Shown: piece after piece, positions 1 through 8,232 of the stretch
Layout of the letters: each line of letters starts with the position of its first letter
Position numbering within the stretch: position 1 is the first letter of the stretch
Program-made: the position numbers and the translations under genes
Source of the DNA: Acidobacteriaceae bacterium
GTDB lineage: Bacteria; Acidobacteriota; Terriglobia; Terriglobales; Acidobacteriaceae
DNA: 51,974 bases
Direction of reading: 5' to 3'
Assembly: GCA_003170825.1 (NCBI GenBank)
Contig: PMYL01000036.1
Location: 1 to 51,974, forward strand
The notes under the pieces: generated by a model
Told to the model about the DNA's origin: nothing
Database searches by the model: none
Seen by the model: only the letters and a program-made list of their open reading frames with translations

Positions 1-1505
1 CCGCCGCCACCGCCATGGAAGCCGCCGCCACCCCCACCACCCGAGGAATGGCTGACCGATCCGCCTCCAAAAGAGTGGCTCGCCGTCGATCCATGTTGGC
101 TGCCGCCGGAGCTCCTTGCCCCAGGCGAATTAGCCGAACCACCCGCCCGGCTGCCGCCAAAATTAGGCCCGCCGGCGCGTGCCGCCCCACCCGTCGTCCC
201 CATTCCCGGAGAGGCCGTCCGATTCACAAACCCTGAAGCCGTGCGTGCATACTGCGGCCGCGGGCTCAGCGACCGCAGCGCCTGCACCGAACGCCCGGCA
301 ATCGAAACCACAGTCGTCCTGTCGCGCGCCGGCAGTGGGGTGGTCCCGCTCGGGAATCGCCGGTTCACGGCAATCATCGGGTTAGCCGGATGATTGCCGC
401 CGCTGGTATATGGATGCGGCCGGCGAGGGCGCAACGGGGGCCGATAGCCGCCAAATCTTGAGCCGATATAGGGGCCGCCATAAAAGCCCATCCCCCACCA
501 TGTCCCGCACCCGTTCATTCCCGGCTCCCAACCCCAGCCGAATGTGTCGTACCAGTTCCAGTTTCCGCACTGGAACGGCATATAGCCCCACCCATAGCCC
601 GATACCCAGATGTAGCCAAAACGCGGCGTCCACATCCAGTTCCCGTTCCCATACGGATCAAACCCCGTGTCGGCGGCCTCATACGGCGACCAGACATATC
701 CCTGCCCCGGCACGTTGTACCAGTTCCCGTTCGCGTCCAGGTCGTTCCACGCAGGGTTGCCGTTGTCGGCAAAGCTGTTCGTCGCCCCGGTCTTTGCCGC
801 GGCCTCGCCCGTCAGCATCTGGTCGCGGTCGGCGTTCCATGTGTCCCAGGAGTCCGGCTCGATGGATTCCGCCAGGTTGTATTGAGAATGGTCGGCGCCG
901 TTCAGGGCCACGCTCTCGCCGCCGTGCAAATCCAGCGCCAGCGCATTGCCGCGCTCCAGGTGCGCATTGCCCGCGAAGACCGCCAACTCGCCCGAAGAGT
1001 TGTCCAGGTTGATGCGCAGCACGGCAAGACCGCCCGCCGTCACCACGCTGTCTCCGAACCGCACCCGAATCGTCCCGGTCTGCGTCCCGCCCTCCAGCTC
1101 AAAGTAGCCCAGCCCGGCATCCAGCACCACCTCCGCTTGGCCGCTCGCGCCCTGCCCGCGCAGCACCGTCAGCGTAAGCGAGCTGTTCGGCGAAAGCCGC
1201 GCCACGCTCCCGTCTTCAAACTGTATCTCCGCCCGGCCGTCGTCATCGGTCACCACCTGGGTCCCCTCAAACAGCGGCGTATTCCCCACCGCCGCATCGG
1301 CCAGCATCTGGCTGCCCTGCGAGATCCTCACCTTCCCGTCCACGCTGCTCAGCCGCACCGCCCGCGTTCCCGGCGCCGGCGCCGCATCCTCGCCCCGCAT
1401 CGCAGATGCCAGCAAGACCGCGCCCACGGCAAATCCCGTCAACCCCAGCTTCCAGGCGCCCAAAAGACGTCCAACCAACACTCCGCGATTCGCAATGCTC
1501 TGCAT
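1..1505 (-). CDS. FecR/DUF6600-type secreted protein, C-terminus cut off by window edge
   Basis: The frame is open from the ATG at 1505 through the window edge (about 501 codons), so it is a partial gene. Residues 1-40 form an N-terminal hydrophobic signal/anchor (VGAVLLASA). Residues about 45-190 resemble a FecR domain (RISQGSQ, EIQFEDGSVARLSPNS, GELAVFAG). Residues about 256-330 are extremely rich in Trp, Tyr and Gly (WYNVPGQGYVWSPY, GYGWGYMPF, FGWGWEPG), the DUF6600 pattern common in Acidobacteria. The end is a low-complexity Gly/Ser/His-rich tail running into the edge. FecR-like domains in such proteins are probably periplasmic; no sigma factor or TonB receptor is adjacent, so a role in iron signalling is not supported. 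Exact function unknown. Confidence 0.8.
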   Translation of the reverse strand, partial: MQSIANRGVLVGRLLGAWKLGLTGFAVGAVLLASAMRGEDAAPAPGTRAVRLSSVDGKVRISQGSQMLADAAVGNTPLFEGTQVVTDDDGRAEIQFEDGSVARLSPNSSLTLTVLRGQGASGQAEVVLDAGLGYFELEGGTQTGTIRVRFGDSVVTAGGLAVLRINLDNSSGELAVFAGNAHLERGNALALDLHGGESVALNGADHSQYNLAESIEPDSWDTWNADRDQMLTGEAAAKTGATNSFADNGNPAWNDLDANGNWYNVPGQGYVWSPYEAADTGFDPYGNGNWMWTPRFGYIWVSGYGWGYMPFQCGNWNWYDTFGWGWEPGMNGCGTWWGMGFYGGPYIGSRFGGYRPPLRPRRPHPYTSGGNHPANPMIAVNRRFPSGTTPLPARDRTTVVSIAGRSVQALRSLSPRPQYARTASGFVNRTASPGMGTTGGAARAGGPNFGGSRAGGSANSPGARSSGGSQHGSTASHSFGGGSVSHSSGGGGGGGFHGGGG

Positions 1506-1694
1506 GGAACCCGCCTCCCCTGCCCGCCCCGGCTCGCCTTTTCACCGTCCACCGGCCGCAATCCATACTGCCGCCGCAGGCCGACATATATAGGACACTT
1601 GTTTCCAGTGAAAGTTACGCCTGAATTTCTTTGCAGCCTGTTTATCCTTCCGCCCGAGCCTGCGCAGCCACGGCCAAAGCCAGCCACGCCGCTC

Positions 1695-2204
1695 TCATCG
1701 CCCCACGCCCTGCAAGCTCAGCGTCTGCGCCGTATGAATGTGGCAAATCGCAATCGCCAGCGCATCCGCCGCGTCCGCCGGTTCCGGTACTTCTTTCAAC
1801 TCCAGCAGCCGCGCCACCATGAACTGTACCTGCTCCTTCTTCGCCAGCCCGTAGCCCACCACGCTCGACTTGATCTTCAGCGGCGCATACTCGGCCACCG
1901 GCAGCCCCTGCGTAGCCGCCGCCAGCAGCGCCACGCCCCGCACCTGCCCCAATTTCAGCGCCGACTTGGCGTTCACTGAGTAGAAAACCTCCTCGATCGC
2001 CACCGCGTCCGGCTTCCACCGTTCCAGCTCCGCCGACAACTCCCTGAACACCTGCTCCAGCCGCTCCGGCGTCGAAAGCGCCTTCTTCAGCCGGATTGCC
2101 CCCATCGCTTTGCACACCAGCTTGGGCTCCCGCCCGGAGTTCTCCGACTCCACGACCCCGAACCCCGTAATCTCCGTCCCGCAATCGATCCCAAACACCC
2201 GCAT
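1695..2204 (-). CDS. ruvC: Crossover junction endodeoxyribonuclease RuvC
   Basis: 169 aa, the normal RuvC length. This is the Holliday-junction resolvase that acts with RuvAB in recombinational repair. The four catalytic acidic residues are visible: D7 in VFGIDCGT, E71 in AIEEVFY, and D144 and D147 in ADAADALA. The frame is open further upstream to 2267, but the family begins at MRVFGID, so 2204 is chosen. ruvA and ruvB are not in the window. The gene lies directly downstream of a promoter, short ORF and hairpin (2245-2509), which suggests either an independent small RNA or an attenuated leader. Confidence 0.95.
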   Translation of the reverse strand: MRVFGIDCGTEITGFGVVESENSGREPKLVCKAMGAIRLKKALSTPERLEQVFRELSAELERWKPDAVAIEEVFYSVNAKSALKLGQVRGVALLAAATQGLPVAEYAPLKIKSSVVGYGLAKKEQVQFMVARLLELKEVPEPADAADALAIAICHIHTAQTLSLQGVGR

Positions 2205-2253
2205 CGGGTCCAAGTCTACCGCACGCCCGCCCGCCACGCACCCCAAAAGCAAC

Positions 2254-2284
2254 AGCGGCCTGAGCACTTACCGCTCAGGCCGCT
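2254..2284 (-). terminator. Perfect 12-bp hairpin, terminator or attenuator before ruvC
   Basis: The arms AGCGGCCTGAGC and GCTCAGGCCGCT are exact reverse complements around a 7-nt loop. On the minus strand the hairpin is followed by GTTGCTTTTGG, a short imperfect T tract. It could end the upstream small transcript or attenuate ruvC. Confidence 0.6.
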
Positions 2285-2396
2285 GCCGGTGGGCTGTTGG
2301 GATTGGACTGGAGGCCTTCGCGCCTACCGCGAGTGCCAGAGCCGTGGACGGAAATACCCTCCGCCGGGTCTTATCTGGGGCTGGGGCGCTTGGGCC

Positions 2397-2447
2397 TCAG
2401 GCCTCAGTCACCTCACGTACCAAACAACTGGAATAATCTTTTTGCAT
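2397..2447 (-). CDS. Possible 16-codon leader peptide upstream of ruvC
   Basis: The ATG at 2447 opens a 16-codon frame (MQKDYSSCLVREVTEA) ending in TGA. Its upstream sequence, AAAGGAGGTTGATCCAGCC, is the complement of the 16S rRNA 3' end with one inserted base, so it could act as a very strong Shine-Dalgarno site, though the spacing of about 12 nt is long. It sits inside the candidate RNA and could be a leader ORF or chance. No similar peptide is known to me. Confidence 0.3.
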   Translation of the reverse strand: MQKDYSSCLVREVTEA

Positions 2448-2480
2448 CGGCTGGATCAACCTCCTTTCCCGTGTACGGTT

Positions 2481-2509
2481 AACCTATCCTGCCGGCCTCC
2501 GCCCGTCAA
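2481..2509 (-). promoter_or_regulatory. Sigma70-type promoter for the ruvC leader/small RNA
   Basis: On the minus strand, TTGACG (2509-2504) and TAGGTT (2486-2481) are separated by exactly 17 nt. Both boxes match the housekeeping consensus well. Transcription would start near 2474 and run toward ruvC. Confidence 0.6.
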
Positions 2510-2574
2510 GAAAAGTTTTTGCCGCCATCAAGACCCAACCACCCCCTATTCCCTATTCCCTATTCTCTGTTCCC

Positions 2575-3402
2575 TCACCAGCTATGCAGCCACTCCTCAT
2601 CCCGTCCAATCCTCACCGGCGCACGGAACAGCTCGCTCAGCCTCGCCTCCGTCAGCAATTCCTCCCTTGCCCCATCCCCCACAATCCGCCCGCCCCGCAT
2701 CAGAATCACCCGCTCAATCTCCGGCAGAATATCGCCCAGATGATGTGTCACCAACACCAGCCCCGTTCCCTCCCGCGCCAGCCTCCGCAGCGTCTCGCGC
2801 AGCTCCCGTTGCGCCGCCAGGTCCAGCGCGTTCGAGGGCTCGTCCAGCAATAGTTGCCGTGGCCGGTGCACCAGCGCCCGCGCAATCAGGATCCGCCGCC
2901 TCTCCCCAGCCGACATTTCGCCCACCAGTTGCCCCGCCAAATGCAGCGCTTCCATCCGCTCCAGCGCCTCCACGGCCCGCTCCCGCATCTCGGCCGTCAC
3001 ATGCAGATTCGGCCATAGCGTCGACGCCGAGAAGAATCCCGCAATCACCGCATCCAAGCCCGTTGTCACCGCCGTCCGCTCTCCCGGTAATTCCCCTGCC
3101 GGCCCAGCCGCCACCACCCCAAAGTGCCTCCTCAACTCGGTCAGGTCCCATCGCTCGCGCCCAAAAATCCGCGCCACCATCCCCGGCCGCACCATCGGAT
3201 AAACCTGGCACGTCATCGCCATGATCAGCGTCGACTTCCCGCACCCATTCGGCCCCAGAATCGCCACGTGCTCCCCCGCGCGAACCTGCAAGGTTACATC
3301 GTGCAGCACAACCCGCTCCCCGCGCGCAATATCCACCTGGCGCAGTTCAAGAAACTCGCTCTGCTCCACAGTCTCCGCGCCATCCATCCGGCTCTCCGTC
3401 AT
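2575..3402 (-). CDS. ABC transporter ATP-binding protein, ModF/YfmA-like
   Basis: 275 aa from the ATG at 3402; the frame also opens at 3426. It is a single nucleotide-binding domain: Walker A GPNGCGKS at residues 50-57, signature MSAGER at 163-168 (divergent from LSGGQ), Walker B LLLDEP at 184-189, and a THH switch His near 218. The lack of a fused membrane domain and of any permease neighbour suggests a stand-alone ATPase of the molybdate-type/ModF-like group, or a subunit whose permease is elsewhere. Substrate cannot be deduced. It runs divergently from argJ, with about 55 bp between the two starts. Confidence 0.85.
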   Translation of the reverse strand: MTESRMDGAETVEQSEFLELRQVDIARGERVVLHDVTLQVRAGEHVAILGPNGCGKSTLIMAMTCQVYPMVRPGMVARIFGRERWDLTELRRHFGVVAAGPAGELPGERTAVTTGLDAVIAGFFSASTLWPNLHVTAEMRERAVEALERMEALHLAGQLVGEMSAGERRRILIARALVHRPRQLLLDEPSNALDLAAQRELRETLRRLAREGTGLVLVTHHLGDILPEIERVILMRGGRIVGDGAREELLTEARLSELFRAPVRIGRDEEWLHSW

Positions 3403-3456
3403 CCCACCCCCACCCACCTGCCCCAACCACCTGTTAGATTAAATGGATTAACCATC

Positions 3457-4728
3457 ATGCCTGACGCCTCCCAATTCCTCCTTCCCCGCGGCTTCCGTTT
3501 TGCCGCTGCCAAAGCCGGCCTCAAAAAGAGTGGCCGCGCCGACTTCGCCCTCATCGTGGCCGACGTCCCCGCCAGCGCCGCTGCCGTCTTCACCGCTAAC
3601 CGCGTCACCGCCGCGCCCTTGATCATCGACAAGGAACATCTCCGCGCCACCGGCAGCCGCGTCCGCGTAGCCGCCATCAACGCCGGCAACGCCAACTGCG
3701 CCGCCGGTGAAGCCGGCCTCGCCGCCGCCCGCGCCACCTGCGCCGCCGCCGCTCAGCTCTTCCACTGCCTCCCCGAAGAAGTTTTCCCATCTTCCACCGG
3801 CGTCATCGGCGTCCCCCTCCCTGCTGAAAAGCTCATCGCCGTCCTTCCCGCCCTCGCCGCCGCCCTCGGCTCCGACTTCGACCACTTCCAGCAAGTCGCC
3901 CAGGCCATCCTCACCACCGACACCGCCGAGAAAACCGCCTTCGCCCGCCTTAAAGTTCCAGACCCAGCCATCTCGGACCCGGCCATCGCCAGTCCGGCCA
4001 TCCCCTGCCCGTCCGGCCCGAGTAAAGAAATCCGCATCGCCGCCCTGGCCAAAGGCTCCGGCATGATTCACCCTCAGCTCGTACCCCACGCCACCATGCT
4101 CGTCTACATCCTCACCGACGCCGCCGTCGAGCCCGCCGTCCTCGACGCCTACCTCCGCCAGGCCATCGAAATCAGCTTCAACCGCATCTCCGTTGACGGC
4201 GACACCTCCACCAACGACACCGTCCTGCTGCTCGCCTCCGGAGCCAGCGGCGCAACCATCGGCCCCGATAACGCCGAGTTCGCCGCCGCCCTCACCCAGG
4301 TCTGCGCCTCGCTCGCCCGACAGATCGTCGCCGACGGCGAAGGCGTCACTCACGTCGTCGAATTGCACATCGAAGGAGCGGCAACGGATGCCGATGCTCT
4401 TCGCATCGCCAAAGCCATCGCCCATTCGCCTCTCGTCAAAACCGCCTGGGCCGGCGCCGATCCCAACTGGGGCCGTCTCATCGCCGCCATCGGTTACTCC
4501 GGCGCCCAAATCGACCCCAACCGCATCGACATCTGGTTCGGCAGCCTGCCCATCTGCCGTGACGGCGGCCGCGCCCCCGGCTTCGACGAGTCCGCCGCCC
4601 ACGCCTACATCGCCCAACGCGAGTTCTCCATCGCCATCCAGCTAAACCAGGGCCAAGGCTCCTGCACCTTCTGGACCACCGACCTCACCGTCCAATACAT
4701 CCACATCAACGCCGACTACTCCTCCTAA
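3457..4728 (+). CDS. argJ: Bifunctional glutamate N-acetyltransferase/amino-acid acetyltransferase ArgJ
   Basis: 423 aa, the usual family length. ArgJ transfers acetyl from N-acetylornithine to glutamate in arginine biosynthesis, and some versions also use acetyl-CoA. The self-cleavage site is visible as HATML, with T213 as the expected nucleophile of the beta chain, preceded by the conserved KGSGMIHP. NWGR near residues 340-343 and VDGDTSTND are also typical. The start at 3457 gives MPDASQFLLPRGF, matching the family N-terminus; the longer open frame back to 3124 overlaps the divergent ABC gene and is ignored. No other arg genes are adjacent. Confidence 0.95.
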   Translation: MPDASQFLLPRGFRFAAAKAGLKKSGRADFALIVADVPASAAAVFTANRVTAAPLIIDKEHLRATGSRVRVAAINAGNANCAAGEAGLAAARATCAAAAQLFHCLPEEVFPSSTGVIGVPLPAEKLIAVLPALAAALGSDFDHFQQVAQAILTTDTAEKTAFARLKVPDPAISDPAIASPAIPCPSGPSKEIRIAALAKGSGMIHPQLVPHATMLVYILTDAAVEPAVLDAYLRQAIEISFNRISVDGDTSTNDTVLLLASGASGATIGPDNAEFAAALTQVCASLARQIVADGEGVTHVVELHIEGAATDADALRIAKAIAHSPLVKTAWAGADPNWGRLIAAIGYSGAQIDPNRIDIWFGSLPICRDGGRAPGFDESAAHAYIAQREFSIAIQLNQGQGSCTFWTTDLTVQYIHINADYSS

Positions 4729-4801
4729 GGAACCTCTGCGCAGGCGCCGGATTTCGCCCGGACTCTACCCGCCATGGCTGCATGAGGAGAAGAAATGCTC
4801 T

Positions 4802-6094
4802 ATGCTGAGCCCAGCCGTGATGGAGAATCCAAGCCAACTAATTCCATTCAACGCCATCGACCCGGCAGGCGGACGCCGGACTCCGTTCTTTGGCCTGGAT
4901 GCGGAGGCGCTGGCGGCGCGGATGGTGGAGGCGGGCGAACCAGCCTGGCGCGGCCGGCAGTTGGCTGAAGCGTTGTATCGTCAGCGGCTCGGTTCACTGG
5001 ATGAAATCACGACGCTGCCCAAACCCCTGCGCCAGCGGCTGGCCGCCGAAGGCTGGGAGGTGGGCCGGCCACGGATTGCGCAGGTCTTCCAATCGGTGGA
5101 TGGGACAGAGCGCTATCTGGTCCAGGGCCAGGGTCACGGTCAGGACGCTCAAACCGTGGAGACCGTCTGGATGCCGGAGGGCGACAACGGCGAAACCGGC
5201 GACGGGAGCGATCTGGATGTTCCAGAAATGCCCCGTGCCCCATCCTTTCGCCTTTTTTCTGGCGAAAGGGTGGGAGACCAAAAAAACCAACAAGAATCCG
5301 TCCGTGAGGAACTCGCTCAGGACGACCGGAAGGGGAAGACCTGGGACCGGGCCACCATCTGCGTCTCCAGCCAGGTGGGTTGCGCCGTCAACTGCCGGTT
5401 CTGCCTCACCGCCAAACTCGGCCTCCAGCGCAACCTGAGCGCGGGCGAGATTGCGGGGCAGGTGGTCGCGGTGTTCGACCGCCACGGAGTGGTGGTGGGC
5501 CGCGACCGCGTCAACCTGGTCTTCATGGGTATGGGCGAACCATTCCTCAACTACTCGAGCTTCATGGCCGCCGTGCGGCTGCTGGTGGAGGAAGTGGGGC
5601 TGAGCCCGCGGCGGATGACTGTCTCCACCTCTGGAATCGTACCCGGCATCGAGCGGTTTGCCCAGGAGCCTGCAGAGCTGCGGCCCAAGCTGGCCATCAG
5701 CCTGAACGCGCCCAACGATGCGATTCGTGACGAGATCATGCCCATCAACCGCAAGTGGCCCATCGACGCGGTGGTAAACGCGGTGCGCCAGATCCAACTC
5801 CGCCCCCGCGAGCGAATTACGTTTGAATATGTGCTGCTGGGCGGGGTGACCGACCTTCCGGAGCACGCCCAAGAAATCGTCCGCCTCATTCGCCGCACCG
5901 GCCTGCCCGCTAAGGTCAATCTGATTGCCTGGAATCCCGGTCCCGGCATCGATTACGCCACGCCGCAACCCGAAGTGGTGGAAGCCTTCCGCAGCACGCT
6001 GGCCGGTGAGGGCATTCCCACATACCTGCGCAAGCCGCGCGGCCGCGATATCTTCGCCGCCTGCGGGCAGTTGAAGCGAACAGTCGAAGGGTAG
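4802..6094 (+). CDS. rlmN: 23S rRNA (adenine2503-C2)-methyltransferase RlmN with an in-frame repeat-derived insertion
   Basis: 430 aa, longer than the usual ~350-390. RlmN is a radical-SAM methyltransferase that methylates A2503 of 23S rRNA and some tRNAs. The cluster motif is C194-AVN-C198-RF-C201, after VSSQVG; MGMGEP and a C-terminal Cys in FAACGQLKR are conserved. Between VETVWMPE and RATICVSSQVGC lies an extra segment of about 55 residues (126-183). A 47-bp palindromic repeat encodes residues about 144-160 (RAPSFRLFSGERVGDQ), yet the frame stays open. An alternative start is 4820 (MENPSQ). Transcribed in the same direction as argJ, 73 bp downstream. Confidence 0.93.
   Translation: MLSPAVMENPSQLIPFNAIDPAGGRRTPFFGLDAEALAARMVEAGEPAWRGRQLAEALYRQRLGSLDEITTLPKPLRQRLAAEGWEVGRPRIAQVFQSVDGTERYLVQGQGHGQDAQTVETVWMPEGDNGETGDGSDLDVPEMPRAPSFRLFSGERVGDQKNQQESVREELAQDDRKGKTWDRATICVSSQVGCAVNCRFCLTAKLGLQRNLSAGEIAGQVVAVFDRHGVVVGRDRVNLVFMGMGEPFLNYSSFMAAVRLLVEEVGLSPRRMTVSTSGIVPGIERFAQEPAELRPKLAISLNAPNDAIRDEIMPINRKWPIDAVVNAVRQIQLRPRERITFEYVLLGGVTDLPEHAQEIVRLIRRTGLPAKVNLIAWNPGPGIDYATPQPEVVEAFRSTLAGEGIPTYLRKPRGRDIFAACGQLKRTVEG
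5233..5279 (+). repeat. Palindromic repeat (family A) inside rlmN
   Basis: A 47-bp element with arms CCAGAAA-type CTTTCGCC/GGCGAAAG. It matches the reverse complement of 51853-51899 at 45 of 47 positions by eye. The family is otherwise intergenic here (12508, 32116, 32970, 33850, 51853), so this copy sits unusually within a coding sequence and keeps the frame. Confidence 0.85.
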
Positions 6095-6227
6095 GACTCC
6101 CACATCTCAAAATCAAGATGCAGGAATCTGCCGAAATAGCTCCTTAAGTGCCACATCAAAATGATTCATTAGACAAATTAATGTTAATATGCCAGCAGTT
6201 CTCTCCGAAGGACTGCGGAGTGTCGTC

Positions 6228-7589
6228 ATGAAACGATCAATCGTAATGGTCGACTGGGCGCGCGATAACACGCCTACGTCAGGAAACCGCGAGGAGTTTC
6301 TCTGGCATCAGATGTTGCTTTCTCTCCTGTATGATGAGGTGCTCGCGCAAGATGAAACGCTCCTGTTGAGCAAGCGAATGGCTACGTGGTTTTCAGATAA
6401 CCACAGCTTTAGATTGCTGGAGCAGTTAGTCGATTGCGGTGGGCTAACGATTCTGAAGCGCCCGACAGCAAGATTTCCCGTGGATCTTCAGGAACGTGCC
6501 CTGCAACAACCGATCGCCGCGCGCAAAGCACACTTATTGAGAAACAGCGTCAATAACAAAGGGCAGTCCATTCGGTTTACTAAGGAGCAGGGTCAGTTTC
6601 ACAATAGACTTGAAGTTCTCATGGGAGCTAACAAAAGTGCCCACCGTGAGGCGGGTTCCAAGAACATGCTAGGCGGCGACTTGATGCAGGAGTTTGCACG
6701 GCTACTAAAATTCGTACTGGAGGACGATGACTACAGAAAATGGTTGAAGACCAGATTTAGAGCCATAATACCAGAGATTGCGAAGAAGTTTGTCGGATTC
6801 ATCGATGATCCAGAAAGTGCCAAAGCGTACTTGGAAAAAGTCAAATCGGGCAATCCACCGAGGTATACACCCCAGTCAGAACAGGTGGTTTTCAGCACGG
6901 CACTCGCCGTTCAGCTTGCGAAGACTTTCCATGATGATGGGGCAGCTACTCAGCTGCAAAGCTTGACCGAAATGGTCTTCGCCAGACCGTTCTGCCAGGA
7001 TGAGGGATCTGAGGGAAGGTATGGCAAGAGCTTGCCTGACTTACCATACCTTTCGAGAGTCCCTTCGGGAATTAACCAAGACGTTTTCAAAGTTGAGGTC
7101 TCCTTGAAGCCCATTTCTTTGCCTCTACCTGGGCCGGGGGAAGATTTCGCTCATATAATCAATACTGTCAGAGAAAAAGAAAGCGTGGCGGCGATGAGAG
7201 CAGCAATGAGTAACCTTGACAACGAAGTGACTTTTGAAAAAGCAAGGGATACATGGGCTGCGGTAAGTGCTGATCTGGCCTCGGAGATCGTTTCATCGAA
7301 GAAGAAGAGGATAGATATAGCACTGCTTAAGTCAGCGGGAATAGGGCTTGTTTCGGGTGTGGTAGCCGGTTCGATGGTGACGTCTCCGAGTAATTCGGTG
7401 GATTGGATATCCCAACTAGCAACCGGGGGCCTTGGGACCCTTTTCGGGATTGCTGGGGAGTTAACCCGCCACAATCTTCCGCTAGGCATTCAAGAGCAAA
7501 AGATGAGGAACCAACTCAATGACAGCTTGACATTCACGTGCGTTCCACAACCAAAGGTCAGGAAAGAGGATGACCGCAAAGCTAAGTAA
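6228..7589 (+). CDS. Hypothetical protein, AT-richer orphan, C-terminal hydrophobic segments
   Basis: 453 aa from the ATG at 6228, chosen because GGAG lies 7 nt upstream; the ATG at 6189 has no ribosome site. I do not recognise a domain. The N-terminal third is rich in Leu, Arg and charged residues (WARDNTPTSGNREEFLWHQMLL). Near 365-385 (SAGIGLVSGVVAGSMVT) and 397-412 (GGLGTLFGIAGE) are two hydrophobic Gly-rich segments that could be membrane-spanning, followed by a basic tail. Base and codon use is clearly less GC-rich than rlmN and yvcK around it, which suggests horizontal acquisition. Neighbours give no functional clue. Confidence 0.75.
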   Translation: MKRSIVMVDWARDNTPTSGNREEFLWHQMLLSLLYDEVLAQDETLLLSKRMATWFSDNHSFRLLEQLVDCGGLTILKRPTARFPVDLQERALQQPIAARKAHLLRNSVNNKGQSIRFTKEQGQFHNRLEVLMGANKSAHREAGSKNMLGGDLMQEFARLLKFVLEDDDYRKWLKTRFRAIIPEIAKKFVGFIDDPESAKAYLEKVKSGNPPRYTPQSEQVVFSTALAVQLAKTFHDDGAATQLQSLTEMVFARPFCQDEGSEGRYGKSLPDLPYLSRVPSGINQDVFKVEVSLKPISLPLPGPGEDFAHIINTVREKESVAAMRAAMSNLDNEVTFEKARDTWAAVSADLASEIVSSKKKRIDIALLKSAGIGLVSGVVAGSMVTSPSNSVDWISQLATGGLGTLFGIAGELTRHNLPLGIQEQKMRNQLNDSLTFTCVPQPKVRKEDDRKAK

Positions 7590-7631
7590 CCGAATGCCAT
7601 AGGTCTCGTTTCTGAAACTCAAGAATCGATG

Positions 7632-7955
7632 CTAGGCCGCCGCCCGCTCCACCACCTCAAGCACTGTTCCCTCGATCTTTTGCAGATAGGCGACGATCTC
7701 GAAGAGGTTCTTCGCCTGCGGATTGCCGGTCGTGCTGAACATCCGCATCAGCACCTTGGGCGAACGGTCAAGATCGGCTCCCAGCTTTACAAAGCCAATT
7801 GTCCCGTTAATGTACTTGCGAAGTACGGATTTTCCCGTCTCCACATCTCCGGCGATCATGCAGCCGACAGCCTCTTTGAGAAGCGCCCGGCGAAATCCTT
7901 CGCTTTGCTGGAGCCGGCTCTTGATTGTCTCGTTGAAGCTCTTTGTTAGCGCCAT
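7632..7955 (-). CDS. HigA-like addiction-module antitoxin, no toxin nearby
   Basis: 107 aa (MALTKSF...). GGAGGA lies just upstream of two adjacent ATGs (7958, 7955); 7955 gives the better spacing. The protein resembles the short XRE-type antidotes of type II toxin-antitoxin systems: an N-terminal segment of about 40 residues, then a helix-turn-helix-like region with LMRMFSTTGNPQAKNLFEIVAYL. In such modules a RelE/HigB-type toxin is normally next door; none is seen on either side. It may be an orphan antitoxin or a transcriptional regulator. Confidence 0.7.
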   Translation of the reverse strand: MALTKSFNETIKSRLQQSEGFRRALLKEAVGCMIAGDVETGKSVLRKYINGTIGFVKLGADLDRSPKVLMRMFSTTGNPQAKNLFEIVAYLQKIEGTVLEVVERAAA

Positions 7956-7984
7956 CATTCCTCCCGCCTTCGCTCTTTGTATTT

Positions 7985-8205
7985 CCGCCTGAGAGCGTGA
8001 GCAGCCTCGGGAATGGTAGCACAAAAGACACCAATAACTTAGTCCGCCCCAGTCAAAACCGAAAGCGGCCAATGCGAAGGGCAACCGCAGGCCCATCTCG
8101 GCTTCGCTCGTTGCGAAGTGAAGAACAACCGCAGGTCCTTCGACTCCCCTTCGCTGCGCTCCGGGTCGCTCAGGATGACAGGGCGCGGGGCAGGTCAACC
8201 GCCCG
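7985..8205. repeat. Intergenic repeat region of GCAGGTCCTTCGACTCC type
   Basis: Between the antitoxin gene and the DUF3617 gene. It contains two similar units, AACCGCAGGCCCATCTCGGC and AACAACCGCAGGTCCTTCG, followed by CGCTCAGGATGACAG. This resembles the short repeats scattered in acidobacterial intergenic DNA (inference). No ORF is supported here. Confidence 0.5.
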
Positions 8206-8232
8206 ATTCAACAGCCGAAGTTTGCTTCCCCG

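Larger units (their letters stand above)
2245..2474 (-). ncRNA. Candidate structured RNA or leader upstream of ruvC, possibly 6S-like
   Basis: A strong promoter (2481-2509) faces this segment, which ends in a perfect 12-bp hairpin (2254-2284) followed on the minus strand by GTTGCTTTTGG. Between them, distant segments pair by eye: GACTGAGGCC with GGCCTCCAGTC (one bulge), GCGCC with GGCGC, CCAG with CTGG, and GTTG/TTGG with CCAA/CAAC. The predicted shape is a long interrupted rod of about 180 nt. This resembles 6S RNA architecture, but no conserved 6S sequence was verified. The alternative is an attenuating 5' leader of ruvC, since the hairpin ends about 50 nt before the ruvC start. Confidence 0.45.

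Noticed and set aside
882..1979. 365-codon plus-strand frame opposite the FecR/DUF6600 gene
   Set aside because: Antisense shadow of a high-GC coding strand, Arg/His/Pro-rich, no domain; the minus strand has the real motifs.
2285..2480. tmRNA or RNase P RNA in the ruvC leader
   Set aside because: No tRNA-like acceptor/T-arm ends and no conserved RNase P core sequence; only the rod-like pairing remains.
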